The notes beneath the pieces were generated by a model that saw only the letters and a program-made list of their open reading frames with translations, did not search any database and was not told the origin of the DNA. Below, piece by piece: positions 9,073-17,531 of a stretch of 64,000 bases of DNA. The number at the start of each line of letters is the position of its first letter. Within the stretch, counting starts at the first letter, position 1. The position numbers and the translations under genes were made by a program. Source of the stretch: Fimbriimonadaceae bacterium (GTDB lineage: Bacteria; Armatimonadota; Fimbriimonadia; Fimbriimonadales; Fimbriimonadaceae); NCBI GenBank assembly GCA_019638775.1, contig JAHBTD010000002.1, positions 682,001 through 746,000 of the forward strand, given 5' to 3'.

Positions 9073-9133
9073 ATCTGGATTTCTCGTAGGGTTTTTGTCA
9101 GCCGCCGACACATGCTGAGCAGAGGAGATTAGT

Positions 9134-9682
9134 CTACTTTCCCTTCTTTTCGGGCTCAAAGTGGATGCTTACCGAATTGATGCAGTAGCGCAAACCGGTT
9201 GGTTTGGGACCATCTTCAAAGACGTGGCCCTGATGCCCGCCACAGCGCGAGCAAACCACCTCAATCCTCCTCATCCCATACGATGAGTCTGGCTTCTCTT
9301 CGATCGCCTTCTTATCAATGGGTTGATAGAATGCCGGCCAGCCGCACCCTGAATTGAACTTATGCTTGGAGCTAAAGAGCGGTAAATCGCAACCGTTGCA
9401 GACGTACGTGCCAGCCTCGAAAAACTCATCATACTTACCTGCAAAAGCGCGCTCAGTTCCCTGCTCGCGAAGGACGTGGTACTCCTCAGGTGTGAGAATC
9501 TTCTTCCATTCGTCGTTCGTGAGTACCACTTTGCCGTCCTTGTTTGGCTTCGGACGCGCCTTCCGCTCGGTCTCCTTCTGGTTCTGCGAGCCGCTTTTCT
9601 CTTGGGGGTTCATGGCTCCATAAGCCACAAGTAGTCCTCCAATCGCTAAAATAGGAATGCAAAAAAGGAAAATCTTCTTCAT
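9134..9682 (-). CDS. msrB: Peptide-methionine (R)-S-oxide reductase, exported or membrane-anchored
   Basis: 182 residues: an N-terminal hydrophobic segment ([22 protein letters not shown]), a charged linker of about 25 residues, then a full MsrB domain with zinc pairs CNGC and [14 protein letters not shown] and catalytic RYCINSVSI. It should repair oxidised proteins outside the cytoplasm; reducing power would have to cross the membrane, and no partner (such as a DsbD-like protein) is adjacent. AGGAG about 8 bases before the ATG supports the start. It is immediately upstream of the cytosolic copy on the same strand. Confidence 0.93.
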   Translation of the reverse strand: MKKIFLFCIPILAIGGLLVAYGAMNPQEKSGSQNQKETERKARPKPNKDGKVVLTNDEWKKILTPEEYHVLREQGTERAFAGKYDEFFEAGTYVCNGCDLPLFSSKHKFNSGCGWPAFYQPIDKKAIEEKPDSSYGMRRIEVVCSRCGGHQGHVFEDGPKPTGLRYCINSVSIHFEPEKKGK

Positions 9683-9803
9683 GGGTGTGCTCCTGTATAG
9701 GTAAGGAAGAAGGCTTCCCTATTGTTCCCGACTCGGGACATGCTGACCATGTGCCAACAACAAGACACGGTATTTCCAATCCAAAATCCAAAATCTAAAA
9801 CCT

Positions 9804-9820
9804 TCCAACCACTTGCCAAC
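9804..9820. repeat. Dispersed repeat core (copy 1)
   Basis: The minus strand here carries GTTGGCAAGTGGTTGGA, identical over 17 bases to 21925-21941. It sits in the short spacer between the exported MsrB and the next minus-strand gene, in a run of similar CCAA-rich words. Confidence 0.6.
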
Positions 9821-9835
9821 TACCTTCCAAACCCA

Positions 9836-10471
9836 CTAAGCAAGCGGATTCCATGGCTGCGGAGCGAGTGACCCGTACAACGGCAACTTGAGATTATGCG
9901 AGTACATTTGGGCTATCGTCACAAAGTTTGCCGCCCGCTCCGCGTTAGCGCCGTAGTTCTGCCCAACCACAACATGCTCCAATACCATTGGGTGCCGGTA
10001 CGGGTCGTGACTCCACAAACGGATCACAAAGACTGTCCCAGGGGGAGCCATGGGGCCTTGCGGTGTCGCTACGGGTGGAGACGGATTTCCGAATTGAGGA
10101 GCTAGACCTTGATAAGCCATTAGCTCAAGCGCCTTGAATTCGTCGATGGACCCCTTGCGCCAACGCACCCAGCCTCCCGAACCGTATCTCTCGTGATATT
10201 GACGCGTGCGAAGGTCGAACTTTATGATGCGAAACAGTGCAAACGCCCAGGCCCCTGCCAAAGCAAAAAGGAACCCAAACATCACACTCCAAAAGGGGCT
10301 GATGATGTAGGTGGGGATACCGAGAATCGCGCCAGCTAATCCGCCAGCGAAGAGTACAGAACCGCCTATCAGCGAGGCCTGGGCGGCATGCACCTCAAGC
10401 GACCGCTGCTTGAAAATAAGCATCGTCCTCTCACGGTTGAAAGACCCGTAAAGCGGGTTCTCCATCATCAT
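9836..10471 (-). CDS. Membrane protein of unknown function with two transmembrane segments
   Basis: 211 residues. A soluble N-terminus of about 30 residues is followed by two adjacent hydrophobic helices (SLIGGSVLFAGGLAGAILG and a second around WSVMFGFLFALAGAWAFAL). A cytoplasmic or periplasmic domain ends in a proline-rich stretch (PSPPVATPQGPMAPPG) and a conserved-looking tail. No family recognised. Three ATG codons in a row mark the start (MMMENPLYG). The next gene on this strand downstream is the exported MsrB, 150 bases away. Confidence 0.7.
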   Translation of the reverse strand: MMMENPLYGSFNRERTMLIFKQRSLEVHAAQASLIGGSVLFAGGLAGAILGIPTYIISPFWSVMFGFLFALAGAWAFALFRIIKFDLRTRQYHERYGSGGWVRWRKGSIDEFKALELMAYQGLAPQFGNPSPPVATPQGPMAPPGTVFVIRLWSHDPYRHPMVLEHVVVGQNYGANAERAANFVTIAQMYSHNLKLPLYGSLAPQPWNPLA

Positions 10472-10581
10472 CGCTGTTCAAAGAATGGACGGAAAATGCA
10501 GATAGATTTGATGACAGATTAGTATCGGAAAAGAGAAATCTTTGACCGGCGGCATACGTCAGGTCTGCGCCCAACTCCTTA

Positions 10582-11691
10582 TCACAGCAACCGGATGTTT
10601 TGCAGAGCTACTTCGTTGTTTGGATCGACGGCTAAGAGCCGCTCATAGTTGCGAATGGCGATATCCCTCCTACCAAGCTGGTGAGCAACCAAAGCCAAGT
10701 TCGTGTACAGTCCCTCGCTCAATACACGTGGTTCCACGAGCGCAAACTTCTCGTACGTATCGGTCTCTTTCATTCGCTCAATCTCAAGCAAGTCCTGCAA
10801 GGCCATCGTTAAGTTCTTTCTCCGAATCTCCATTTGCGCCACTAGAAAGAGAACCGTTGGAGACTTGGGGAACCATGCCCGAGCGCAACGGATGAGCGAG
10901 CTCAACCTAGGTGATTTGAGTTCATTTTCCTCAACCAGCGGGAAATACGCACTGATAACGCTAGCGACCTTTCGGTCCGGTACTTCATCGTAGTCCTGCA
11001 TAGCAAGGACGCGATCAATCATCTTATCGAACTCAGCTTGGTATTCAGGGTTTCCAAGCTGCCGCATCGTCAGCGCAAGTTCGACTTCGTAATAAAACTG
11101 CTCTGGCCTCTCTGATAGCTCCTGTTGAAGCAGCGGTAGGTTTCGTCGAGCCTTCGCGTCGGTGTATTCCGGGGCGTAACCATCGTGATAGATGGGCACC
11201 TTTGTCGTTCCGACTTGCATTCCAGGATAGAGATCGACCAACTGGTCGTCTGTAAAGTGCTCGTGGATGATCCCAATTAGACGCATTTCCGGATGCGTAC
11301 GCCACATCCGAATCAGCCATTGTTCGCCCCACCGTCCATCCTTCATCAAATCATGGCGTGTCAAGCAATAGGCGGAGGCATAATCGACCGCAACCATCTG
11401 CTCCATCGCCTCACCTACGCCATCCGGAAACCACTCGTCTGCGTCGATCCACAGGGTCCACTCCGTTTCGACAAGATCGAAAGAGAAGTTTCGGGCAACG
11501 TCGAAGCGCCCGGGCCACTCCATCGTAAACGTGCGCGCGCCGCATTCTTTGGCAATGTCTAGGGTCCGATCGGTGGAGCCAGTATCGACGACAATGATGT
11601 CGGCAGCCCACTCTCGCATCGAGTCCAGACAACGTCGTAAACAGCGGGCCTCGTTCTTCACGATCATCGCTGCGGTGATGCCTGGTCGCAT
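10582..11691 (-). CDS. GT2 glycosyltransferase with C-terminal TPR-like region
   Basis: 369 residues from ATG 11691 (MRPGITAAMIVKNEA); the frame is open to 11793, but the GT-A strand begins right at this ATG. The catalytic part (about 1-230) shows the family 2 pattern: MIVKNEARCL, VVDTGSTDRT and the metal-binding DxD in LWIDADEW. The last third consists of helical repeats ending in a TPR-like ALVAHQLGRRDIAIRNYERLL. This architecture matches the SPBc2-type/TPR glycosyltransferases common in environmental bacteria. The acceptor is unknown. It is divergent from the GIN-domain lipoprotein gene. Confidence 0.9.
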   Translation of the reverse strand: MRPGITAAMIVKNEARCLRRCLDSMREWAADIIVVDTGSTDRTLDIAKECGARTFTMEWPGRFDVARNFSFDLVETEWTLWIDADEWFPDGVGEAMEQMVAVDYASAYCLTRHDLMKDGRWGEQWLIRMWRTHPEMRLIGIIHEHFTDDQLVDLYPGMQVGTTKVPIYHDGYAPEYTDAKARRNLPLLQQELSERPEQFYYEVELALTMRQLGNPEYQAEFDKMIDRVLAMQDYDEVPDRKVASVISAYFPLVEENELKSPRLSSLIRCARAWFPKSPTVLFLVAQMEIRRKNLTMALQDLLEIERMKETDTYEKFALVEPRVLSEGLYTNLALVAHQLGRRDIAIRNYERLLAVDPNNEVALQNIRLL

Positions 11692-11787
11692 AAGGCCCAG
11701 CGTACCCGTAGGACCCCAGCGGCACAAAGCCCCAGTCCATTTGGCATATCCAAAGACCTTCTCTAAACTGTCGAAAGAGGTGTCCCT

Positions 11788-12465
11788 ATGCAATTTTCAA
11801 AGCTACTTCTTGCTGTCGCATTCGGTGGTTCGGTAATCGCCCTCAACGGATGTATGGTCGAAAGGATGGTTGGCGGGCCACAGGTGAAGGGTTCCGGCAA
11901 TGTCAAATCCGAAACACGCAAAGTGGATGCGTTTACCAAAGTCCAATCGGCTGGCCCATTCAACGTTGAGTTGAAGATCGGTTCGCCTCAGTCTGTTTCG
12001 GTGAGTGCAGACGACAACATCCTTGAAATAGTCAGGACAGAGGTTAAAGATGGGACACTCATTATTGATTCCTCGCGCAACTTTAGTTCGACTGGCGATA
12101 TCAAGGTGACCATCGTTGTCCCATCACTCGAAGATTTTTCTGCTTCCGGATCGGGTGATTCGACTTTGACCGGCCTTGAAGGAAAGACTCTCGGGCTTAC
12201 CGTTACAGGTTCTGGCTCCGTGCGTGCCTCAGGTAAATGCGACTTCCTAGTTGCTGAGGTGACCGGGAGCGGCAGTATCCAAGCTGGCGACCTTACGGCT
12301 GATGAAGCCAGCGCCAGAGTGACAGGCTCTGGAGAAATCCATACTCGACCGATAACAAGCTTAAAGGCGTCCATTACGGGCAGCGGCGACATCGTATACG
12401 CCAGCCAGGAGAAGTTATCGGTAACCAAAAACGTCACGGGATCGGGCGACGTCCGAGCCAAGTAG
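11788..12465 (+). CDS. Lipoprotein with DUF2807 (GIN) head domain
   Basis: 225 residues with lipobox LNGC (Cys near residue 22), so a surface or periplasmic lipoprotein. The mature part is a right-handed beta-helix-like DUF2807 domain, with repeated SGSG/TGSG turns (SASGSGDSTL, VTGSGSVRASG, VTGSGSIQAG, VTGSGEIHT, ITGSGDIVYA, VTGSGDV). The family is described as a putative adhesin head; no enzymatic function is known. It is probably monocistronic. Confidence 0.88.
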   Translation: MQFSKLLLAVAFGGSVIALNGCMVERMVGGPQVKGSGNVKSETRKVDAFTKVQSAGPFNVELKIGSPQSVSVSADDNILEIVRTEVKDGTLIIDSSRNFSSTGDIKVTIVVPSLEDFSASGSGDSTLTGLEGKTLGLTVTGSGSVRASGKCDFLVAEVTGSGSIQAGDLTADEASARVTGSGEIHTRPITSLKASITGSGDIVYASQEKLSVTKNVTGSGDVRAK

Positions 12466-12542
12466 AGATTGTAAAAAAGAAGCAAAATCCTTGCGTCTCC
12501 TTTGTATCCGTATTTTTTCGGGCTACAATGGAGACGCTAAGG

Positions 12543-14252
12543 ATGAAGCGCTTTCTCCTCGCCGTGTTGCCATGGATGGTGATTGCGGTAGCTTCCGCGC
12601 AAGAAATGCCGCGCCCAGCGCAAGTGTTTTTTACGCACTACGGGAAGCTTGCCGCCCCAGCCTATCAGATCGGAACCGAATGTTTCGTACCGATTGATGC
12701 TGTCGAAGTGTGGGGCTGGAAGGTCAAGGTAGATGACCGTCAGGCCGAGATCACAACCGCCGACAAAAAGATCAACGTTCCCTATCGCACGCAATCTGGC
12801 AAAAAGGTCATCCCCCTTAGCGCGATCGTCAACAAGCTTGGCGGAGAAGCGGGATGGATGGAAGGAACGGGCCAGTTCTACGTTGTCAGCCCGATCAAAA
12901 GCATAAAGTTTGTGGATGGCAAGCTCGATATTGAATCGACAATGAAGATTCAACCCAAGGTGATGTACCTTGAGGGCCCAGACAGACTTGTCATTGACTT
13001 GATTGGTGCAAAGCTTCAAGACAAGACTGAGATCAAAATCTCCGACGATTCACGAGTAGGTCAGTTCAAGCCCGACACGGTTCGATTCGTGATCGAGACT
13101 TCGGATAAGCCGATCAATCCAAATTTAGACATTGACCCGGGAAAGAGTTACGCCATCGATTTGAGCGCCTCGAAGAGGAATCCCGGCTCAGGTGGTGATA
13201 ACCTTAATACACCGATCACGATCATCCCAGTCACACAAGATCCACCACCCACAACTGGACAAAACAACCCTCCGACTACCGGACAAGCGCCGCCGACGAT
13301 ACTGGATCCTACGAAAACAGCGCCCGCCAATCCAGGGCAACCCAGTGTCGTCGCCGGTCCCGTTCGGTTACTTTCGGAAAAACCGACTCTGGTACAGCTC
13401 GCGATCACGCTTAGCGCTACTCTTCCGAAGCCGGCGATGTTCAAACGCGTAGACCCCGACACGCTTGAGATCTATCTTCCTGGCACGAGGCACTCTGCCG
13501 AAGATGCTCCCACTTTTGAATCACAACTTCTGGCTGGTGTTGAGATTGAGCAGAACGAGGGTGTCGCGGTGCTGCGGCTCAAGTTAGCCAAGCCGATGGG
13601 CATCGAATTGATCAACACTGGAACCGAGATACAGATTGGACTTACCCGACCGGCCGTTGGCGACGGCAGTCTCGCAGGCAAGGTCATCGTCGTTGACCCT
13701 GGGCACGGTGGACACGATTCGGGAGCACGGAGCCCAGCCAAGGAGATTAACGAGGAAGACGTCAATCTCAGAGTCGGTAAAGAACTGGCAAAACAGCTCA
13801 CCGCCCAAGGTGCGACAGTCATTCTCACCCGTAAAACCGATGTATTCATCGAACTTAAGGAGCGATCCGAAATTGCCAATCGCAATGGTGCCGATCTCTT
13901 TATTAGCGTCCACACAAACTCGAACAAAAAGGCGAACTCAACTTCAGGCTCCATCGTTTTCTATCACATGAGTTCACCGCTTGGAACGCTACTCGCCGAC
14001 TGCATCAATGGTGAGATGGCAAAAGCAAAGACGGGCATTCCGACGATTGGCACTTGGAGTGACAGTCGGATCTACAACAGTGGATTTGCGGTGTTGCGCT
14101 ATTCGAAGATGCCATCCGTCCTGCTTGAACTCGGATTTATCAACCACGCAAAAGACCGCGCTAAACTTAAGACAGACGAATATCCAATCCTCGTCTCTCA
14201 GGCAATCGTAAAAGGAATCAAGGTGTATTTTGGCGATGAGAAGGAAGACTAA
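12543..14252 (+). CDS. Exported N-acetylmuramoyl-L-alanine amidase with copper-amine-oxidase-like and AMIN-like domains
   Basis: About 569 residues. ATG 12543 starts a signal peptide (MKRFLLAVLPWMVIAVASAQ); ATG 12528 is in frame but adds only METLR. Order: copper-amine-oxidase N-like domain (about 25-115), AMIN-like domain (about 120-215), Pro/Thr-rich linker (about 220-270), a second beta domain (about 275-370), and Amidase_3 (about 375-569). Zinc and catalytic features are VVDPGHGGHDSG, the Glu in NEEDVNL, SVHTNS and LLELGFI. It cleaves the amide between MurNAc and the stem peptide, probably during cell separation. The GerMN gene overlaps its 3' end. Confidence 0.93.
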   Translation: MKRFLLAVLPWMVIAVASAQEMPRPAQVFFTHYGKLAAPAYQIGTECFVPIDAVEVWGWKVKVDDRQAEITTADKKINVPYRTQSGKKVIPLSAIVNKLGGEAGWMEGTGQFYVVSPIKSIKFVDGKLDIESTMKIQPKVMYLEGPDRLVIDLIGAKLQDKTEIKISDDSRVGQFKPDTVRFVIETSDKPINPNLDIDPGKSYAIDLSASKRNPGSGGDNLNTPITIIPVTQDPPPTTGQNNPPTTGQAPPTILDPTKTAPANPGQPSVVAGPVRLLSEKPTLVQLAITLSATLPKPAMFKRVDPDTLEIYLPGTRHSAEDAPTFESQLLAGVEIEQNEGVAVLRLKLAKPMGIELINTGTEIQIGLTRPAVGDGSLAGKVIVVDPGHGGHDSGARSPAKEINEEDVNLRVGKELAKQLTAQGATVILTRKTDVFIELKERSEIANRNGADLFISVHTNSNKKANSTSGSIVFYHMSSPLGTLLADCINGEMAKAKTGIPTIGTWSDSRIYNSGFAVLRYSKMPSVLLELGFINHAKDRAKLKTDEYPILVSQAIVKGIKVYFGDEKED

Positions 14253-14886
14253 GAACCGCGCAAAACCGATTGCACTTTACGCTTTGGTTCTTACTGCATC
14301 TCTGGCGGCAGGGCTTGGCGCTTATGTCAAATTCACCCCCGCTGACAGGGTCGCTGATATTAGGGAGCCTTTCGCCGATCAGGCCTTTCCCGACCGGCAG
14401 ACCGGCAACGGCAGGTCGGTATCCAGCCAAAAAGATAACCCATTCACCCAATCTCGCGTGTCCATGGCCATCGCAAGATTTGATGGAGATAAGCTCACTT
14501 TCGAGGAATCACAGATTGATGTCCCCAATGGACAGAATTCAGCGATATTCGCGGTCAACGAGTTTATCAAGCGAAGCGATGTTGCCGACGGTCCGGTTCG
14601 AATTGAGGAGATCAAGCTAGACGGGAAAATAGCTCTTCTTTACTTTAACAAGGCTTTCGGTGAGCAGTCTTTGGGGTCGCAAGACGAAGCCACTCTTCTA
14701 AACGGCATCCGTGCGGTGATGGGTCAGTTCGGTTCCATCGATGAGGTGGAGTTCTTCTCCGACGGGCACCAAGTAGACGCATTGGGACACATCGAACTTA
14801 TTGGTCCGCAAAAGGTGATTCGCCCGGGGCTTTGGAAGAACCCGACCAGCCCTGACGGAACGACGCCCATAGAACCCCAAGGCTGA
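14236..14886 (+). CDS. GerMN-domain membrane-anchored protein
   Basis: 216 residues from ATG 14236, overlapping the amidase stop by 17 bases. An N-terminal hydrophobic anchor (about residues 12-30) follows a basic start (MRRKTKNRAKP). The GerMN domain spans about 70-190, with the features FAVNEFIKRSDV, IEEIKLDGKIALLYFNKAF and LLNGIRAVMGQFGSIDEVEFFSDG. GerMN domains occur beside Amidase_3 enzymes in many bacteria and are thought to bind the wall or regulate the hydrolase. Translational coupling to the amidase supports a shared role. Its last 89 bases overlap the convergent M50-like gene. Confidence 0.85.
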   Translation: MRRKTKNRAKPIALYALVLTASLAAGLGAYVKFTPADRVADIREPFADQAFPDRQTGNGRSVSSQKDNPFTQSRVSMAIARFDGDKLTFEESQIDVPNGQNSAIFAVNEFIKRSDVADGPVRIEEIKLDGKIALLYFNKAFGEQSLGSQDEATLLNGIRAVMGQFGSIDEVEFFSDGHQVDALGHIELIGPQKVIRPGLWKNPTSPDGTTPIEPQG

Positions 14887-15508
14887 TCACCGACCAAAGT
14901 ATCGCCCACGCCATAGCGGGAATCCTAGTCGATTTCTCAAGTATCGCCGCATCGTTTTCGATGCCCGGATAGGCGTTAATTCTTAGCAACACCCAAAGCG
15001 ACTGCAGGGCAGAAAGACATTGCTGGATGCCGATGAATTGCGCCGTGACGATCAAGGCCATATCTTTCGCTTTCGCGGCAACGATAATCGCCGTCAAAAC
15101 CCAGAACGCGCCCGAACCCACACCCATCCAATCGCCCCGGACCCACAGCGCCATCGAGATGGCCAAAAGCACCCCGAGGAATTGAAGCATGACCCTCGCC
15201 CCTTTTTCTGTGCGGCTAACGGCAACCATCAGCCCACCAAAGATGGTAGCGCCAACATAGCCCGCCGAGCCGATCACGACTGCCCAACCACCACCAAGGA
15301 GCGTCTCACCGTTTCCAGCCGCATAAACATGGATATCTTCGACCCTCCCACCGGTAGCAATTGCCGCAAAGGCGTGGCAAAACTCGTGGATGTGGGTGTT
15401 CAAATATTGAACGGGCAAAAGGAGCCAGTTGGCATAGGGCAATACAAGCCCCGCCGCGCTAAGCAGGCTCGCGATCAGGAGGGCTCTCTGGGCTTTGTTC
15501 TGGGGCAT
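14798..15508 (-). CDS. M50B-like membrane metalloprotease
   Basis: 236 residues from ATG 15508 (MPQNKAQRAL); the frame extends to 15559. A zinc motif HEFCH (residues 41-45) sits at the start of the second hydrophobic region, followed by AFAAIATGGRVEDI. This is the arrangement of the M50B family (small integral membrane peptidases of unknown substrate). Six or so hydrophobic segments follow. The gene overlaps the upstream PAP2 gene by 50 bases, implying coupling, and its 3' end overlaps the opposite-strand GerMN gene by 89 bases. Confidence 0.78.
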   Translation of the reverse strand: MPQNKAQRALLIASLLSAAGLVLPYANWLLLPVQYLNTHIHEFCHAFAAIATGGRVEDIHVYAAGNGETLLGGGWAVVIGSAGYVGATIFGGLMVAVSRTEKGARVMLQFLGVLLAISMALWVRGDWMGVGSGAFWVLTAIIVAAKAKDMALIVTAQFIGIQQCLSALQSLWVLLRINAYPGIENDAAILEKSTRIPAMAWAILWSVISLGVLWASFRQGWSGSSKAPGESPFADQ

Positions 15509-16061
15509 CGGCGTTGTCTTCCGTAACACTCTTACGGCGCAAACGACCGTAGGCTTCACTCATCTTGACGAGCATGAGACCACAAAAAGCCCCGCAAACC
15601 CAGCCAAGCAGGACTTGAGACGGATAATGTACGCCAATGTAGATGCGGCTCAGACCGGTCAGAATCGCCAGCAATATCCAAGGACTCCAACGCCAACCAA
15701 GCAGGTATGTGAACACGAAACCGACCGCCATCATGTTCCCTGCGTGGCTAGAGGCCGTCCCGAAGCTCGTGAGCTTGTTCACTCGAATGTTCACGTCGGC
15801 AAGCTCCACACACGGTCTGAGCGCCTGGAAACCGTACTTGAGACCCTCAGTGAGGGCATTAGCCAGCAGCACTCCCAAAAGGGCGAGGAGAGCGGCCTTG
15901 CGGGTCGTCTTGTTGACGATGAGCATCGTGATGATGACGGCAAGCAGGAAAATGCGCACTCCGAGCATCTTGTTCCCTTCGCTAAGGAAGTGGAAGAAGG
16001 GGTTGAAGGAGTCTGGCCAGCCGTTGATCCAACGGAATATTGTGATGTCTAGCCCGCGCAC
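15459..16061 (-). CDS. PAP2-family membrane phosphatase (variant active site)
   Basis: 200 residues with about five hydrophobic segments. Motif 1 is KYGFQALRP (KxxxxxxRP), motif 2 is ASSHAGN in place of PSGH, and motif 3 is SRIYIGVHYPSQV (SRxxxxxH). The residue usually Asp three after the His is Gln, as in some LpxE-like members. The catalytic His pair and Arg are present, so lipid phosphate or undecaprenyl pyrophosphate dephosphorylation is plausible. The C-terminal 30 residues are acidic and proline-rich. It overlaps the M50-like gene downstream. Confidence 0.85.
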   Translation of the reverse strand: MRGLDITIFRWINGWPDSFNPFFHFLSEGNKMLGVRIFLLAVIITMLIVNKTTRKAALLALLGVLLANALTEGLKYGFQALRPCVELADVNIRVNKLTSFGTASSHAGNMMAVGFVFTYLLGWRWSPWILLAILTGLSRIYIGVHYPSQVLLGWVCGAFCGLMLVKMSEAYGRLRRKSVTEDNADAPEQSPESPPDREPA

Positions 16062-16159
16062 GAATGATTATGGCTTGCGGGAGGGCAACACATCGTCGAT
16101 GCCAGTGTGGATCGACGAACGAACTAAAGACTGGAATCAGCAGCACCAGCACATCTGTA

Positions 16160-17134
16160 TTAGTACCGATTCCCTAAATCCACATACCGCACGGGTTCCC
16201 CAGAAAGAATCTGCCGCAGAACCCGCAGGAGATCAGCCGTGCGCAATCGCTCCGTATCATCGCCCGTCCCGGCGCGATGCGGGCTCATCGTGACGTTGTC
16301 CAGTTCATGAAAGGGATACATTGAAGGAAAGTTCGGGCCGTCATTATCCCCCTTTGGGTACTGATACCAAACGTCGAGCCCCGCACCAGCAACTTCCCCA
16401 TCTCGGCAAGCATCATACAAGGCCTCTTCGTGGATCACTGCTCCCCGGCCTACGTTGACGATCAACCTCGGCTTTTTCAACAGACCAATCTCACGCGTCC
16501 CGATCAGCCCTTCTGTTTCGGGTGTGCCCGGCGCAGTTACGATCAGCGCATGGGATTGCGAAAGGGCATCGTGCAATCGGTCAACCCCTAACACCTCAGG
16601 CTCAGCCGCATCGAAAGTTCGCCGAACACCGATAACATCCATCCCAAGCGCCTTGCAAGCCACCCCGACCCGTCGCCCGACCTCCCCGTAACCGAGAACG
16701 GTTGCCGTCTTCCCTGCCAGCAATACTCCAGTTACGGAGTCCTGTCGCCCTCTCCAGTAGCCCTTGCGCAAAGCTGCGTCGGCCTGTGGGACGCCACGAG
16801 CAGCCCCGAGTAGCAATGCCATCGCCATTTCCGCCGTCGCCGAAGCGTTGAAGTGCAGGTTCACAACTTTGATCTCGGGGCGTTCGCTCAATGCTGTCGC
16901 AAGCGCCGCCGGGATGCCCGCAAATGGGACGACAACGGTGTGGAGATTCGGAAGGCTCTTCTCGCCCTCTTGCAGCCTCCCCGCAACCAAGATAGTTGTT
17001 TCGTCTGGTGCTTCCCCACCGTGTGAGACAGTGGCGTATGAACATAGCTCCACTGCCATTTGCACGAATGGATCGGTCGGCAAGGCACCCTGAAACTCGG
17101 GGTTAAAGCCGTCGGAGAGATGAATGTGCGCCAC
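16160..17134 (-). CDS. D-2-hydroxyacid dehydrogenase (NAD-dependent)
   Basis: 324 residues from a GTG start. The dinucleotide fold has VLGYGEVGRRVG (GxGxxG) at about residues 150-160. The catalytic Arg lies in VNVGRGAVI and the His in MSPHRAG. The segment that usually supplies the catalytic Glu (LDVFxxEP) reads LDVWYQYPKG, so the canonical triad is incomplete, as in a subset of phosphoglycerate-dehydrogenase-like proteins with LDVWYxYP. Substrate cannot be assigned. It is a single-gene unit. Confidence 0.85.
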   Translation of the reverse strand: MAHIHLSDGFNPEFQGALPTDPFVQMAVELCSYATVSHGGEAPDETTILVAGRLQEGEKSLPNLHTVVVPFAGIPAALATALSERPEIKVVNLHFNASATAEMAMALLLGAARGVPQADAALRKGYWRGRQDSVTGVLLAGKTATVLGYGEVGRRVGVACKALGMDVIGVRRTFDAAEPEVLGVDRLHDALSQSHALIVTAPGTPETEGLIGTREIGLLKKPRLIVNVGRGAVIHEEALYDACRDGEVAGAGLDVWYQYPKGDNDGPNFPSMYPFHELDNVTMSPHRAGTGDDTERLRTADLLRVLRQILSGEPVRYVDLGNRY

Positions 17135-17201
17135 AGAGAGTGTTTACCCGGATGGCGCCTGCCAAGTCAGAGTAGCCGCTGGTGCAGCACAATTAGACTG
17201 A

Positions 17202-17531
17202 ATGTCGTCGTTAGCGCGGTTTTTGGCTCGGTGGGTTTGGTACGGAATGCTGAAGTTCCTACGCTGGTCGCCGATTCGCAAACGCCGCGTGGGTTGGGCT
17301 AATCGTTTGCGAAACCGTGGCGATGCCAAAGCAATCGAGGCATACAAGCGACAGGAAAGGTTCGCCCGCAGGCACGGCCTCAAGCTTGTCACCTTTCTCA
17401 TGAACTTGCTCATCTACAGTCTGCTCATTACGGCAGCGTATTGGATGACGCTCAACATCTACGTTCGAGGCGGATTTCAGGTACCCGAACCAAGCGGAAG
17501 TGGCGTAAACGCACTCCAATCTCCAAGATAG
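17202..17531 (+). CDS. Small single-pass membrane protein of unknown function
   Basis: 109 residues; a strongly basic N-terminal half (RRSPIRKRRVGWANRL-like composition) and one hydrophobic helix at about 72-90 (LVTFLMNLLIYSLLITAAYW). ATG 17202 is used; ATG 17247 is an alternative. The last 55 bases overlap the 3' end of murB on the opposite strand. The coding call rests on the clean membrane-protein composition and length only. Confidence 0.5.
   Translation: MSSLARFLARWVWYGMLKFLRWSPIRKRRVGWANRLRNRGDAKAIEAYKRQERFARRHGLKLVTFLMNLLIYSLLITAAYWMTLNIYVRGGFQVPEPSGSGVNALQSPR

Noticed and set aside
15495-16293. Two long plus-strand ORFs (185 and 216 residues)
   Set aside because: They lie opposite the PAP2 gene, have low-complexity composition and no motifs, and PAP2 motifs are convincing on the other strand.
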